Assembly (NCBI GenBank): GCA_003345555.1
Contig: PRDJ01000010.1
Location: 42,513-106,512, forward strand
Source: Candidatus Thorarchaeota archaeon
Lineage (GTDB): Archaea; Asgardarchaeota; Thorarchaeia; Thorarchaeales; Thorarchaeaceae
Direction of reading: 5' to 3'
Length of the DNA: 64,000 nt
The position numbers and the translations under genes are program-made. Of the stretch, positions 9,075 through 17,432 are shown one piece after another. How positions within the stretch are numbered: position 1 is the first letter of the stretch; the number at the start of each line of letters is the position of its first letter. The notes beneath the pieces were generated by a model. The model was not told the origin of the DNA. It saw only the letters and a program-made list of their open reading frames with translations, and searched no databases.

Positions 9075-9944
9075 ATGGGGCGCAAAGCCATGGCCAGAGG
9101 AACAGCATTCGACCGTGAAAGGGTCAGCGTCCGCAGTCTCCTGAAACCGGGTACCAAGGCGCTGGAAATGTATCAGTATCTAAGCATGTCGCCAAAGGTC
9201 CAGACCTACTTACGAAGTGCAAATCGGATGGCGGTGTCGAGACTGGGCTATACAGACCATGGTCCAACGCATGCAGAAGTGAGCACATGGAATGCTCTCA
9301 CGGCATTTGATATCCTGTCCGACACCTTTCAGCCCAATGTGGTTGCAGAAGGAATAGGTGACATTGACGATGCACGCATGGTGGTCCTTGCTTCCACGTA
9401 CCTTCATGACATAGGCATGGTTGTTCATCGGAACGAGCATCCACAAGCTGGAGTCTTTCTAGCCAGTAGCATCCTTGAAGATAAGCTCGGAGCACTCTAC
9501 GAGGATCCCGCAAAAGCAACCGACATACTGTCTTTTGTGCTCCACGGCGTATATTCGCACGATGACGATACTCCGTGCCTGACTTTCGAGGCCGGCGTGA
9601 CCAAGCTAGGCGACGGCTGCGATATGACGAAAGGAAGAACATCGATACCCTATCAGCAAGGCAAGGTCGACATCCACTCAGTGAGTGCCATGGCGATCAA
9701 TGATGTGTACCTGGAACATGGCGAAGAGAAGCCGCTTCTGATATCCGTCGACATGGACAACCCTGCGGGTGTTTTTCAAGTTGAGGCGGTTCTTGAGAAG
9801 AAGGTATCAACATCGGGATTGGAAGGCAATCTGGCCATAGTAGTACTAGTCAACGGCGAACGGCTGGTTCTTTCGCAAGTCAAGAGACTGTTCAGGGTCC
9901 AGATGACGGATTCGCCGCCTGAGATGAGTGTCAAGGAAAAATGA
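9075..9944 (+). CDS. HD-domain phosphohydrolase
   Basis: A 289-residue soluble protein with an HD fold: H66 in GPTHAEVS, the H111-D112 doublet in YLHDIGM, a histidine in EHPQAG and an acidic GDGCD segment near residue 180. These form the metal site of HD-family nucleotidases and phosphodiesterases. A C-terminal beta-rich segment of about 90 residues has no recognised fold. The substrate is unknown; archaeal relatives are annotated only as HD hydrolases. A TATA-like TTCTTATCATG about 30 bases upstream implies an almost leaderless mRNA. The stop codon directly abuts the 3' CCA of the convergent tRNA-Gln gene. Confidence 0.8.
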   Translation: MGRKAMARGTAFDRERVSVRSLLKPGTKALEMYQYLSMSPKVQTYLRSANRMAVSRLGYTDHGPTHAEVSTWNALTAFDILSDTFQPNVVAEGIGDIDDARMVVLASTYLHDIGMVVHRNEHPQAGVFLASSILEDKLGALYEDPAKATDILSFVLHGVYSHDDDTPCLTFEAGVTKLGDGCDMTKGRTSIPYQQGKVDIHSVSAMAINDVYLEHGEEKPLLISVDMDNPAGVFQVEAVLEKKVSTSGLEGNLAIVVLVNGERLVLSQVKRLFRVQMTDSPPEMSVKEK

Positions 9945-10052
9945 TGGTAGCCCCGCAAGGATTCGAACCTTGGTTTCCGGGGATCTTCTTCGCATGGCAC
10001 AAGGCAATGCAAAACCAAAGCCCGGAATGCTTGACCACTACACCACGGGGCT
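9945..10052 (-). tRNA. tRNA-Gln(TTG) with canonical intron
   Basis: A complete cloverleaf with encoded CCA. The acceptor AGCCCCG/CGGGGCT pairs perfectly, the anticodon stem CCGGG/CCCGG encloses CTTTGG with anticodon TTG (10016-10018), and the T-arm is CAAGG/CCTTG. A 32-base intron (9983-10014) sits after position 37, the standard archaeal site cut by the splicing endonuclease at a bulge-helix-bulge. Mature length is 76 with CCA. Confidence 0.95.
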
Positions 10053-10078
10053 AGTGCAATCAGGCGCACATCGCGTCA

Positions 10079-10086
10079 GATATATC
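10079..10086 (-). promoter_or_regulatory. TATA box for tRNA-Gln
   Basis: GATATATC on the minus strand lies 27-34 bases before the tRNA 5' end at 10052, the normal archaeal TATA spacing. It overlaps the last codons of the trm112-like gene. Confidence 0.6.
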
Positions 10087-10405
10087 AGGTTTGGGATGTA
10101 AGCCCAAAGGGTATACCCTTCTTGAGTATATCGACTGGCACACGATCTTTCCATCTCTCTAGAAAAGCGGTCTCCTCACTTTTCTGTCGCCCTTGCATTC
10201 TCAAATCGTCCGGAAGCATGCACGCAATCCCATCGATGACAGGGTACCACCGACCGCATTTGGGACAGGTGATAAGTGCCTCATCGATTTCTTCACTACT
10301 CGACCCCTCGACTTCCACATTATGGGACCTGTATACCTCAAGACGGAGCTTGTTCCTACAGTCACTGCGAGGACACGCAAGGATATCCATCAGCCAGCGC
10401 TTCAT
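10085..10405 (-). CDS. Trm112-family zinc protein
   Basis: A 106-residue protein with a four-cysteine zinc knuckle: CPRSDC near the N-terminus and CPKCGRWYPVIDG in the second half. This is the Trm112/YcaR signature. In eukaryotes and archaea, Trm112 is an obligate partner that activates several SAM methyltransferases acting on tRNA, rRNA and release factor. A HemK/Mtq2-like methyltransferase at 53211-53810 in this window is a candidate client by analogy. A TATA element (TTTTAAATCG, minus strand, near 10440-10452) supports the annotated start. Confidence 0.8.
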   Translation of the reverse strand: MKRWLMDILACPRSDCRNKLRLEVYRSHNVEVEGSSSEEIDEALITCPKCGRWYPVIDGIACMLPDDLRMQGRQKSEETAFLERWKDRVPVDILKKGIPFGLTSQT

Positions 10406-10546
10406 TCTGTTTTCACCGCCGATACATGTTCGATTAGTCGGAACGATTTAAAACCAATGCCGCGGGCACGGTCGTGACTAATCCAAAGACGTATTTGGCT
10501 TACGCATTGCGCGGTACCTCGTGTCAAACTAGGGCGGTGCAGTACA

Positions 10547-11950
10547 TTGGATTTTAGACATCCGTATCTCCCGATCACACAAGAAGATGAAAAGTTGATG
10601 CTCAAGTCGATTGGACGCGCATCAATGGAAGAGCTCTTCAGTACCATTCCGGAGAAATATCGACTGAGACGGGATCTCAAGATACCGGATTCGCACAGTG
10701 AACTTGATGTTACACGCAGAATACAGGAGCTGGCCAATAAGAACCGGCCGATGGGAGACGGCCGAATATTCCTGGGCTCAGGAGTTGGACTGCACTACAT
10801 TCCTGCGGCTGTCCCTGCCCTTGCGGGAAGGTCCGAGTTTGTCACTGCGTACACCAGCTACCAACCAGAAATCAGTCAAGGCATGCTTCAAACACTGTTC
10901 GAGTATCAGAGCCTGATGGCAGAGATCCTCGATATTGATGTCGTAAACAGCAGCATGTATGACATGGCCAGCGGTATTGCGGAAGCAGCAAGGATGGCGG
11001 TTCGGGTTGCTACGCACCGTTCACGAATCTTAGTTCCTGGTACAATCAACCCACGCCACTACAAGGTGCTGTTGACCTATACAGAACCTGCCAATATCGA
11101 AGTCGAGAAAGTTGAATACGACTCGAAGACTGGCCTGATGTCAATAAGTGATCTCAAGTCGAAAATGGACGAAAATGCTGCAGGAGTCTACATTGAGAAC
11201 CCGAGCTACTTGGGATTCATCGAGACTCAGGTTGATTCGATCAACAAGATTGTGCATGACGCGGGTGCGATACTCATTGCCGGCGTGGATATTCTTTCGC
11301 TGGGCATAGTTAGGCCTCCAGGCAGCTATGGTGCTGATGTTGTTGTGGGTGAAGGCCAAGAACTTGGATTGCCCATGTCATATGGAGGTCCTCTTCTTGG
11401 AGTGTTCGGATGCAAGATGGATAGGAAGCTTGTCTACCAAATGCCAGGCCGACTTGTCGGCATGACGCGGACCATGGCGGAACCATACGAGCGGGGTTTT
11501 GTGTTGACTCTGAGCCCTCGGGAGCAGCACATTCGCAGAGAGAAGGCTACTAGCAACATCTGCTCAAACGAGGCATTGGCAGCCGTAACCAGCGCCATCT
11601 ACCTTTCACTTCTCGGTCCCGCTGGACTAGACCAAGTCAGTGAGGCAATAGCTTTCAGGTCCAACTACGCGGCGAAGGAACTTGGTTCAATACCCGGCGT
11701 CGTGGCTCCCGCTATTGGGAGGTCTATTTGGAAGGAATTTGTTGTCAGATTCGAGAAAGGGCCGTCGGCTCGGGCCGTGCATGAAGGTCTTCTTGCACGG
11801 AACCTACACGGAGGCACGATTCTGACAGATGAATTCCCGGCCCTCGGTGAATCAATGCTATTCAGTGTTACCGAGGTGCACAGCAAGCCAATCATAGATG
11901 AGCTTGTCAAAACGGTTAAGGACATCGTGACACGAGGAGGTCGACGGTAA
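10547..11950 (+). CDS. gcvPA: Glycine dehydrogenase (decarboxylating) subunit 1
   Basis: A protein of 467 residues: the N-terminal half-protein of the split P-protein found in archaea and many bacteria. With subunit 2 it decarboxylates glycine and transfers the aminomethyl group to lipoylated H protein. Typical family segments include MDFRHPYLP at the start, GVGLHYIPAAVP, TAYTSYQPEISQG and SYGGPLLGVF. The start is TTG 10547, supported by the match at the N-terminus. It is followed by gcvPB with a one-base TAATG overlap, which implies translational coupling. No gcvT or gcvH is in the window. Confidence 0.95.
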   Translation: MDFRHPYLPITQEDEKLMLKSIGRASMEELFSTIPEKYRLRRDLKIPDSHSELDVTRRIQELANKNRPMGDGRIFLGSGVGLHYIPAAVPALAGRSEFVTAYTSYQPEISQGMLQTLFEYQSLMAEILDIDVVNSSMYDMASGIAEAARMAVRVATHRSRILVPGTINPRHYKVLLTYTEPANIEVEKVEYDSKTGLMSISDLKSKMDENAAGVYIENPSYLGFIETQVDSINKIVHDAGAILIAGVDILSLGIVRPPGSYGADVVVGEGQELGLPMSYGGPLLGVFGCKMDRKLVYQMPGRLVGMTRTMAEPYERGFVLTLSPREQHIRREKATSNICSNEALAAVTSAIYLSLLGPAGLDQVSEAIAFRSNYAAKELGSIPGVVAPAIGRSIWKEFVVRFEKGPSARAVHEGLLARNLHGGTILTDEFPALGESMLFSVTEVHSKPIIDELVKTVKDIVTRGGRR

Positions 11951-13515
11951 TGACTGGTCGTACTATCAGTGGCACTGGTCGTCAAGCCAAGTGGGACGAG
12001 CCCCTGATCTTTGAGAGGGCGACGCCTGGCGTTCTTGGGCATGTCCTTCCGTCTGTGGAAGATGGCATAAGAAGAGCAATTGGCTCGCTAGAAGCTATTC
12101 TTCCCAAAGAAATGCAGCGCGCTGAGAGTCCTAGACTGCCTGAGGTCTCGGAACTGCAGGTCACGCGTCACTACACACGACTGTCTCAGATGAATTTCGC
12201 AGTCAATGTTGGAACCTACCCACTCGGAAGCTGTACGATGAAGTACAACCCGGCCGTGAACGACTGGGCTGCCGCGAATCCGGGCTTCTCTCTTCTTCAT
12301 CCGTTACAGGATGTTACAACAGTGCAGGGCGCATTGGAAGTGATGTGGGAACTTGAGCAGTGGTTGGCAGAGATAACTGGGATGGACGCAGTGACACTCC
12401 AACCAGCTGCAGGAGCTCATGGAGAACTCACAGGCGTTCTCATCATGCGACAGTACCACAAGTGCGTGACGAATGAGTGCAGCCAGCGAAATGAGATGCT
12501 GATACCTGATGCAGCTCATGGCACGAATCCGGCCTCTGCAGCTATGGCCGGATACAATGTTGTCGTAGTGCCTTCGAACAAGGATGGCCTTGTTGATCTT
12601 GACGCGTTGAAGAGCGCGGCGGGTCCACACACTGCCGGTCTCATGCTCACCAATCCGAACACGATTGGGCTATTCGAAAGCAACATCGAAGAGGTTGCCG
12701 GGATTGTGCACGATGCAGGCGGGCTGCTCTACTATGATGGTGCCAATTTCAATGCCATCGTAGGAGTTGTCAGACCAGGCGACATGGGGTTCGATGTTGT
12801 GCATCTGAATCTTCACAAGACGTTCTCAACGCCTCACGGAGGCGGCGGCCCCGGTGCTGGCCCTGTGGGCGTCAAGCAGAATCTTGCGGAGTTCCTGCCG
12901 GTGCCGCGTATCGTCCGAAAGAAGGATGGTGCGTTTGACTTGAAGTACGACCTTCCTCGTTCAATCGGGAAGGTTCATGGCTTCTACGGCAATTTCGGTG
13001 TTCTCCTCCGAGCCTACTCGTACATATACACGATGGGCCGACAGGGGCTCAAGAGGGCATCCGAGACAGCAGTTCTCAATGCCAACTACTGCGCCTACCA
13101 TGTCAGCCGCATTCCCGGGTTCAGTTTGCCCTATTCCCAAGATGCACCACGAATGCACGAGTGTGTCGTTTCTGCTGAAAGCCTCAAGGCCGAGACAGGA
13201 GTCGCAGCTATGAATGTGGCCAAGCGCCTCTTGGATTACGGAGTTCACGCTCCGACAATCTACTTCCCTCTGATAGTACCTGAGGCATTGATGATTGAGC
13301 CCACTGAATCTGAATCAAAGCAGGAAGTTGACGCGCTTATCGACAGTATTCGACAGATATCCGAAGAAGCGCATCGAGACCGTGAGACAGTAATGAATGC
13401 ACCACATTCCACAGCACGTGGACGCCTTGATGAATACAGAGCCGCTCATCCAAAAACGTTGACTCTATCATGGCGCATGCATCTAGCACGCGGTCAAGAG
13501 GAAGATGACAGCTAG
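11950..13515 (+). CDS. gcvPB: Glycine dehydrogenase (decarboxylating) subunit 2
   Basis: The 521-residue PLP-binding half of glycine decarboxylase. The cofactor lysine lies in LHKTFSTPHGGGGPG, flanked by the usual MGFDVVHLN strand. PLGSCTMKYNP and QPAAGAHGE are further family hallmarks. It pairs with GcvPA to form the alpha2beta2 P-protein that cleaves glycine or runs in reverse for glycine synthesis from one-carbon units. The start ATG overlaps the gcvPA stop. No truncation or missing motif was seen. Confidence 0.95.
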   Translation: MTGRTISGTGRQAKWDEPLIFERATPGVLGHVLPSVEDGIRRAIGSLEAILPKEMQRAESPRLPEVSELQVTRHYTRLSQMNFAVNVGTYPLGSCTMKYNPAVNDWAAANPGFSLLHPLQDVTTVQGALEVMWELEQWLAEITGMDAVTLQPAAGAHGELTGVLIMRQYHKCVTNECSQRNEMLIPDAAHGTNPASAAMAGYNVVVVPSNKDGLVDLDALKSAAGPHTAGLMLTNPNTIGLFESNIEEVAGIVHDAGGLLYYDGANFNAIVGVVRPGDMGFDVVHLNLHKTFSTPHGGGGPGAGPVGVKQNLAEFLPVPRIVRKKDGAFDLKYDLPRSIGKVHGFYGNFGVLLRAYSYIYTMGRQGLKRASETAVLNANYCAYHVSRIPGFSLPYSQDAPRMHECVVSAESLKAETGVAAMNVAKRLLDYGVHAPTIYFPLIVPEALMIEPTESESKQEVDALIDSIRQISEEAHRDRETVMNAPHSTARGRLDEYRAAHPKTLTLSWRMHLARGQEEDDS

Positions 13516-13591
13516 GCTCTGTCCGGTTTGGCTCGGGCCGATTAAATTTCACCGAAAGCGTTAGAGGCTCAAAGGAGATCTTGCAGTAGCA

Positions 13592-13963
13592 ATGAGAATT
13601 GAGAAGAAAGCCGGGCGCCACTCCATAATTCTGGATGCGAGCGCTATTGGCCGGGATCTGTTGGTCGTGATTTATGGTGGCGATGAACACCACATAGGCG
13701 CAGTTACGGTTGCATATCCGACAAAAAGCCCGAACAGGGGGGACACAACGGTAAGCCTCAGTTCGATAGGTATGCCGGGTCACAAAGACTACATCTTAGC
13801 TAACTCGGCCGCAGAGAGAATATGTCATGCACTAGGTGTTGTCACGACAGTCGTGGCTGGAATTCACATGGACAATGCGTCACGAGACGAGATTGAGGGG
13901 GCTGTGAAGACGGCAGGTCTCATGGTGGATGAGATGATATCTCTGCACAAGAGGTCCACCTAG
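13592..13963 (+). CDS. Small conserved protein resembling the LpdD-like prenylated-flavin chaperone fold
   Basis: A 123-residue soluble protein. The segment YGGDEHHIGAVTVAYP followed by a Gly/Pro-rich strand and a C-terminal helix (ADEM-type, here VDEMISL) resembles small proteins linked to UbiD-type decarboxylases (LpdD-like). No UbiD or UbiX gene lies in the window, so the link is only by family resemblance and the role here is open. A TATA-like GATTAAATTTC about 40 bases upstream and AAAGGAGA give it its own promoter and ribosome-binding site. The MoaD-like gene begins 21 bases downstream. Confidence 0.5.
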   Translation: MRIEKKAGRHSIILDASAIGRDLLVVIYGGDEHHIGAVTVAYPTKSPNRGDTTVSLSSIGMPGHKDYILANSAAERICHALGVVTTVVAGIHMDNASRDEIEGAVKTAGLMVDEMISLHKRST

Positions 13964-13984
13964 AGAAACGATGGGGCAAGCACG

Positions 13985-14266
13985 ATGCGTATTACGTTCA
14001 AATCCTTCGGCCAGCTACGAAGAATTCTTGGCAATCAGTCATTGGAGGTTGATGTGCCCGAAGGGTCTACAGTAAGAAGGGCAATCGAGAAAGTGATCGC
14101 ACTTGGGGGACCAGATTTGGAACGTTATATTATGGATGGGAATCGCATCTCTGGAAATCTGATATTGCTGCTAAACAAGAGAGATATCGACACGCTTGCC
14201 GGGGAAGATACGGTAGTAAAAGGCGGGGATGAACTGGCTGTATTGCCTCATGTGCAAGGCGGGTAG
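13985..14266 (+). CDS. MoaD/ThiS-family ubiquitin-like sulfur carrier
   Basis: A 93-residue beta-grasp protein: MRITFKSFGQLRRILG, a PEGSTVRRAIEKV helix start, ILLLNKRDID and GDELAVLPHVQGG. The C-terminal Gly-Gly is needed for adenylation and thiocarboxylation by an E1-like enzyme, or for conjugation as in archaeal SAMP. Possible roles are molybdopterin synthesis, tRNA thiolation or protein modification; the window gives no E1 partner to decide. The stop codon directly adjoins the start region of a sulfur-inserting tRNA methylthiotransferase. Confidence 0.85.
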   Translation: MRITFKSFGQLRRILGNQSLEVDVPEGSTVRRAIEKVIALGGPDLERYIMDGNRISGNLILLLNKRDIDTLAGEDTVVKGGDELAVLPHVQGG

Positions 14267-14272
14267 TTGCAC

Positions 14273-15562
14273 ATGGACTTCAAGTTCTATCTTGAGACCT
14301 ATGGCTGTTCTCTGAATTCCGCTGACTCCGATCTTATTATGAGTCAGATGAGGAGAATGGGGGCAACCCGCGTCGACCGAGCAAGAGAGGCAGACGTTCT
14401 CATTATCAACACCTGCGGCGTAAAGGAGCGAACAGAGAACAGAATAATCTACAGAATTGAGGAACTGTCTCATCAGGGGGCTCCCTTAGTTATCGCAGGC
14501 TGTCTGCCTAAGATATCCTTTGAACGAGTGAGACAAGCAGATTCCCGGTTTGCAGCTATTATCGGTCCTCAGTCAATAGCAGCAATCCAGCCAATCATCA
14601 AGCGCGTCCTTGAGGGTGAACGGGGCGTCGTTAATTTGGACGCAGACTCCGCCTCGAAGTTGAGCTCATTTGAAGGACCACCCGGCGGCGTTGTGTGCAC
14701 CGTGCCAATCTGCGAAGGATGCCTTGGGCATTGCGCCTATTGTGCAGTCAGGCTTGCCAGAGGGCATGTTAAGAGCTACAGGACATCCGAGCTACAGCGG
14801 GTGGTCGAGCGCTGCGTGCATCAAGGATATCGTGAGATACGCTTGACCGCTCAGGACGTCTCGGCTTTTGGACATGACACCAATGAGAACCTTACAGGAT
14901 TACTTAGAGCCTTGGACACTATTGAAGGCCAACATGTCTTTAGGCTCGGCATGTTGAATCCGAATCTTCCTAGTGACAAACTGCATGAACTACTTGACGT
15001 AATGAAGTCCGACCATTTCTTCAAGTTCTTCCATATTCCTCTGCAATCGGGGAGCGACCGGATACTTCGTGCAATGGGCCGAGACTACTCGGCTGCCGAT
15101 TGGATGTCTGTTGTACAGTGCATTAGACGGGTCTTTCCTGGTGCGACACTTGCTACAGACATCATCGTGGGTTTCCCGGGAGAGTCGGAAGATGATTTTC
15201 AGGAAACAGTCGGTATTATCGAGAGTACGACTCCTGAGATAGTGAACATATCGAAGTACGGTGACCGTCCCGGGACCCCAGCATTTGTATCGTCTGACAA
15301 AGTGAACACATCGGTTAAGAAAGCAAGGAGTCAAAGACTATCCATTGTCCGTGTTAAGTCGGCTCTCGAGGCGGACAATTCTTGGATTGGCTGGACTGGT
15401 CGCGTGATTGTCACAGAGGCTGGGCCAAGAGGCGGGGTTGTCTGTAGAAACTGGGCATATCGACGAATAGTAATCCACGAATCAGTGTGCTTGGGCGAAG
15501 ATATCGAGGTTCGCATAGTTTCTGCCAATAGAACCTATTTCACGGGAGCGCCTCTGCCCTGA
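14273..15562 (+). CDS. tRNA t6A37 methylthiotransferase (CDKAL1/MtaB-type radical SAM)
   Basis: A protein of 429 residues. The N-terminal UPF0004 domain has three cysteines in YGCSLN, INTCGV and AGCLPK that bind the auxiliary iron-sulfur cluster. The radical SAM core uses CLGHCAYC, and a C-terminal TRAM domain follows. This set defines the methylthiotransferases that convert t6A37 to ms2t6A in tRNAs reading ANN codons; archaeal members group with eukaryotic CDKAL1. ATG 14273 is taken as start because GGCGGG sits nine bases before it; TTG 14267 is an alternative. The 3' end overlaps the convergent oxidoreductase gene by 28 bases. Confidence 0.9.
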   Translation: MDFKFYLETYGCSLNSADSDLIMSQMRRMGATRVDRAREADVLIINTCGVKERTENRIIYRIEELSHQGAPLVIAGCLPKISFERVRQADSRFAAIIGPQSIAAIQPIIKRVLEGERGVVNLDADSASKLSSFEGPPGGVVCTVPICEGCLGHCAYCAVRLARGHVKSYRTSELQRVVERCVHQGYREIRLTAQDVSAFGHDTNENLTGLLRALDTIEGQHVFRLGMLNPNLPSDKLHELLDVMKSDHFFKFFHIPLQSGSDRILRAMGRDYSAADWMSVVQCIRRVFPGATLATDIIVGFPGESEDDFQETVGIIESTTPEIVNISKYGDRPGTPAFVSSDKVNTSVKKARSQRLSIVRVKSALEADNSWIGWTGRVIVTEAGPRGGVVCRNWAYRRIVIHESVCLGEDIEVRIVSANRTYFTGAPLP

Positions 15563-16548
15563 ACAGTGATATCAAGAACCTTCCCTGACTTTGCGCTCGC
15601 CCTCGCGGCTTCCACAATGCGCAGGGCCGCGACACCATCTTCGAGTCCTACTTTCGGTGCTGCATTGGTCTCTATGCATTTCAGGAAGTCGTTCACCACT
15701 TCCTGCGCTGGTTCGCCGTATGCCTTTATGGTGAGACCCCTCTCAGGGAGCTGCAATGACCTGCTGTCAGAAGAAGGCGCCTGATCCATATCCTGCACCG
15801 TTATAATCTGGGCAAACAAATCCAGCACAAGCGTTCCTTTTGTTCCGGAAATGTCCATGTATCTTCTTCTTCCTGCATACTGCCTTGACAGGTGGAAGGT
15901 ATGCTCGGTGCCGTTCTCGAACTTGACGATGACCGTAGCAACGTTCAAAATCCCGCCTTCGGAATTACACTGAGCATAGAGCTTTGCTCGACCTGTGCTT
16001 ATCCTGGCCATTATGTCGAAGTCGTGCACACCTATGTCTTCGAGAACGTCGCCAAGTGACGGAAGCCTAGATGCTTGGACAAAACCTCTCCTATCATGGA
16101 CAACGTTCCTAGGTGTGCCAATAGCACCCGACTGTATCAGAGACAATGCACGATCGACCACAGGATTGTAAACCTCGGAATGAGACACGACAGTTGCGAT
16201 GTTTCTGGAGCGCAACAAGCCTGCTACTCTGTTTGCGTCCTCAAGATTGCTGGCAAGTGGTTTCTCAATGAGTAGTCCCTTGACCGAGTCGTAGTTCTTG
16301 ACTATCTTCTCCGTAATGGCTGCGTGTGTGGGTGTGGGAGTAGATATTATGACTGCATCCAGTTCTGCATCCTCGATCATGGACTCGAAATCATCGAACG
16401 CTTTCACATTGTATGTGGCTGCGATTTTCTTCGCTTTCTCGAAATCACTGTCTGCAATTGCAGTGAGCGCCCGCATGTTCCCGAGCACTCTGGCATGAAT
16501 CTGACCCATGCTGCCGACGCCGATAATCCCAATCCTTGCTGCGACCAT
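15535..16548 (-). CDS. Gfo/Idh/MocA-family NAD(P)-dependent oxidoreductase
   Basis: A protein of 337 residues with an N-terminal Rossmann fold (IGIIGVGSMGQIHARVL), the catalytic EKPLA motif near residue 98 and the C-terminal alpha/beta domain of this family, including the DIGVHDFD segment. Members oxidise or reduce sugars, inositols and nucleotide sugars; the substrate cannot be named. A minus-strand TATA box (CCTATAAAGG, about 16590-16600) gives a short leader. No sugar operon is adjacent. Confidence 0.85.
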   Translation of the reverse strand: MVAARIGIIGVGSMGQIHARVLGNMRALTAIADSDFEKAKKIAATYNVKAFDDFESMIEDAELDAVIISTPTPTHAAITEKIVKNYDSVKGLLIEKPLASNLEDANRVAGLLRSRNIATVVSHSEVYNPVVDRALSLIQSGAIGTPRNVVHDRRGFVQASRLPSLGDVLEDIGVHDFDIMARISTGRAKLYAQCNSEGGILNVATVIVKFENGTEHTFHLSRQYAGRRRYMDISGTKGTLVLDLFAQIITVQDMDQAPSSDSRSLQLPERGLTIKAYGEPAQEVVNDFLKCIETNAAPKVGLEDGVAALRIVEAARASAKSGKVLDITVQGRGAPVK

Positions 16549-16734
16549 GACTTAGGCTCCTTTGGGCTATGCCTTTGGGATAGCGCATATCCTTTATAGG
16601 TTCCCCCGCGGGGCATTCTCTTCTTGTCAAGAACGCCAAGGCGTATCCGTGTTAGGTTTCAATTCTGCATTCCCAGTTTGCGCTCTACAGTATAATGGAT
16701 GATTGATGGATGTCATATGAGTTCAGAAGTGGTC

Positions 16735-16822
16735 TGGTGCGGAGGGAGGGATTTGAACCCTCGAACCCCTGCGAGACAGGCGCCTCAGGCCTGCGCCTTT
16801 GACCTGGCTTGGCAACCTCCGC
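16735..16822 (-). tRNA. tRNA-Leu(GAG)
   Basis: A class II tRNA of 88 bases with encoded CCA. The acceptor is GCGGAGG/CCTCCGC, the anticodon stem CAGGC/GCCTG encloses CTGAGGC (anticodon GAG), the long variable arm is typical of leucine tRNA, and the T-loop is TTCAAAT. No intron. A minus-strand TATA-like AGATAAAAAG about 45 bases upstream is likely its promoter. Confidence 0.95.
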
Positions 16823-17255
16823 AAAGAATGCAATGCCTGAACAAGCTCAGAGCCATGTGCGGCACTTTTTATCTTTTCGGCAGTTGCCATGCCCTTCCAC
16901 TATAGATGCTTCTATCTGTCCGACGATAACAGCAGGATTGAAAGAAGAACGAAACATTAGATATGAAAGTGCTCGGCCACGAGGCCGGGTTATGTTCGAT
17001 TACCTTGTGGCCGCCGCGTACCACTCGAAAGGAGGGAGTGGTCTTTCCCGCTTGTTCTTCTGTTCTTCCTTCTTGTTATGCTTCACTGCATTTCACCTCC
17101 GCCCTCCTGCTCCGGGAAGTTGCTGCCTGAATGTTAAGAAGGCTGATGAAGTGTGCAGAGATTCTGCCCGATATCTGGAGAAGATGTTTGTCGTGTCCTC
17201 GGTCCGCCTATGAGCGCCGTTGCTGCAGATGTTGGACCTTGACCAAGAAGTGAGA
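16823..17255. other. Gap without a supported gene; local hairpins
   Basis: About 430 bases between two minus-strand tRNA genes. The long plus-strand frame across it has no family resemblance and starts inside tRNA-Leu. Two hairpins stand out: CGGCC/GGCCG near 16976-16990 and ACCACTC/GAGTGGT near 17021-17045. I could not match the region to RNase P or SRP RNA consensus elements, so a small RNA is only a possibility. Confidence 0.4.
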
Positions 17256-17367
17256 TGGAGCCTCCGGCGGGAATTGGACCCGCGACTTTCCGCTGTTTTG
17301 GCCTACAGGTTGTCATGTTGCTGCAAAGCTTACGAGGCGGACGCTATAGCCACTAAGCCACGGAGGC
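17256..17367 (-). tRNA. tRNA-Thr(CGT) with canonical intron
   Basis: The acceptor GCCTCCG/CGGAGGC has discriminator T and encoded CCA. The anticodon stem TCCGC/GCGGA encloses CTCGTA with anticodon CGT at 17332-17334, and the T-arm is GCGGG/CCCGC. A 36-base intron (17295-17330) follows position 37. Mature length is 76. Confidence 0.93.
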
Positions 17368-17394
17368 CTGACTTAGCCGAAAACCGGTCCGGTT

Positions 17395-17415
17395 CTCTAA
17401 TAAAGGTTTATCATC
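17395..17415. promoter_or_regulatory. Overlapping divergent TATA elements (thiL / tRNA-Thr)
   Basis: CTTTATTAG on the minus strand is positioned about 30 bases before tRNA-Thr. The overlapping plus-strand AATAAAGG/TTTATC sequences sit 20-35 bases before the thiL start. The two transcription units therefore share one AT-rich core. Confidence 0.45.
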
Positions 17416-17432
17416 AATCAGTGAAGGAAGTT

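Noticed and set aside
13337..13783. A 148-residue minus-strand frame across the gcvPB end
   Set aside because: Covers the end of gcvPB and the promoter and start of the next gene; no independent signal.
16809..17213. A 134-residue plus-strand frame between tRNA-Leu and tRNA-Thr
   Set aside because: Begins inside tRNA-Leu, has low-quality composition and no recognisable domain; more likely chance.
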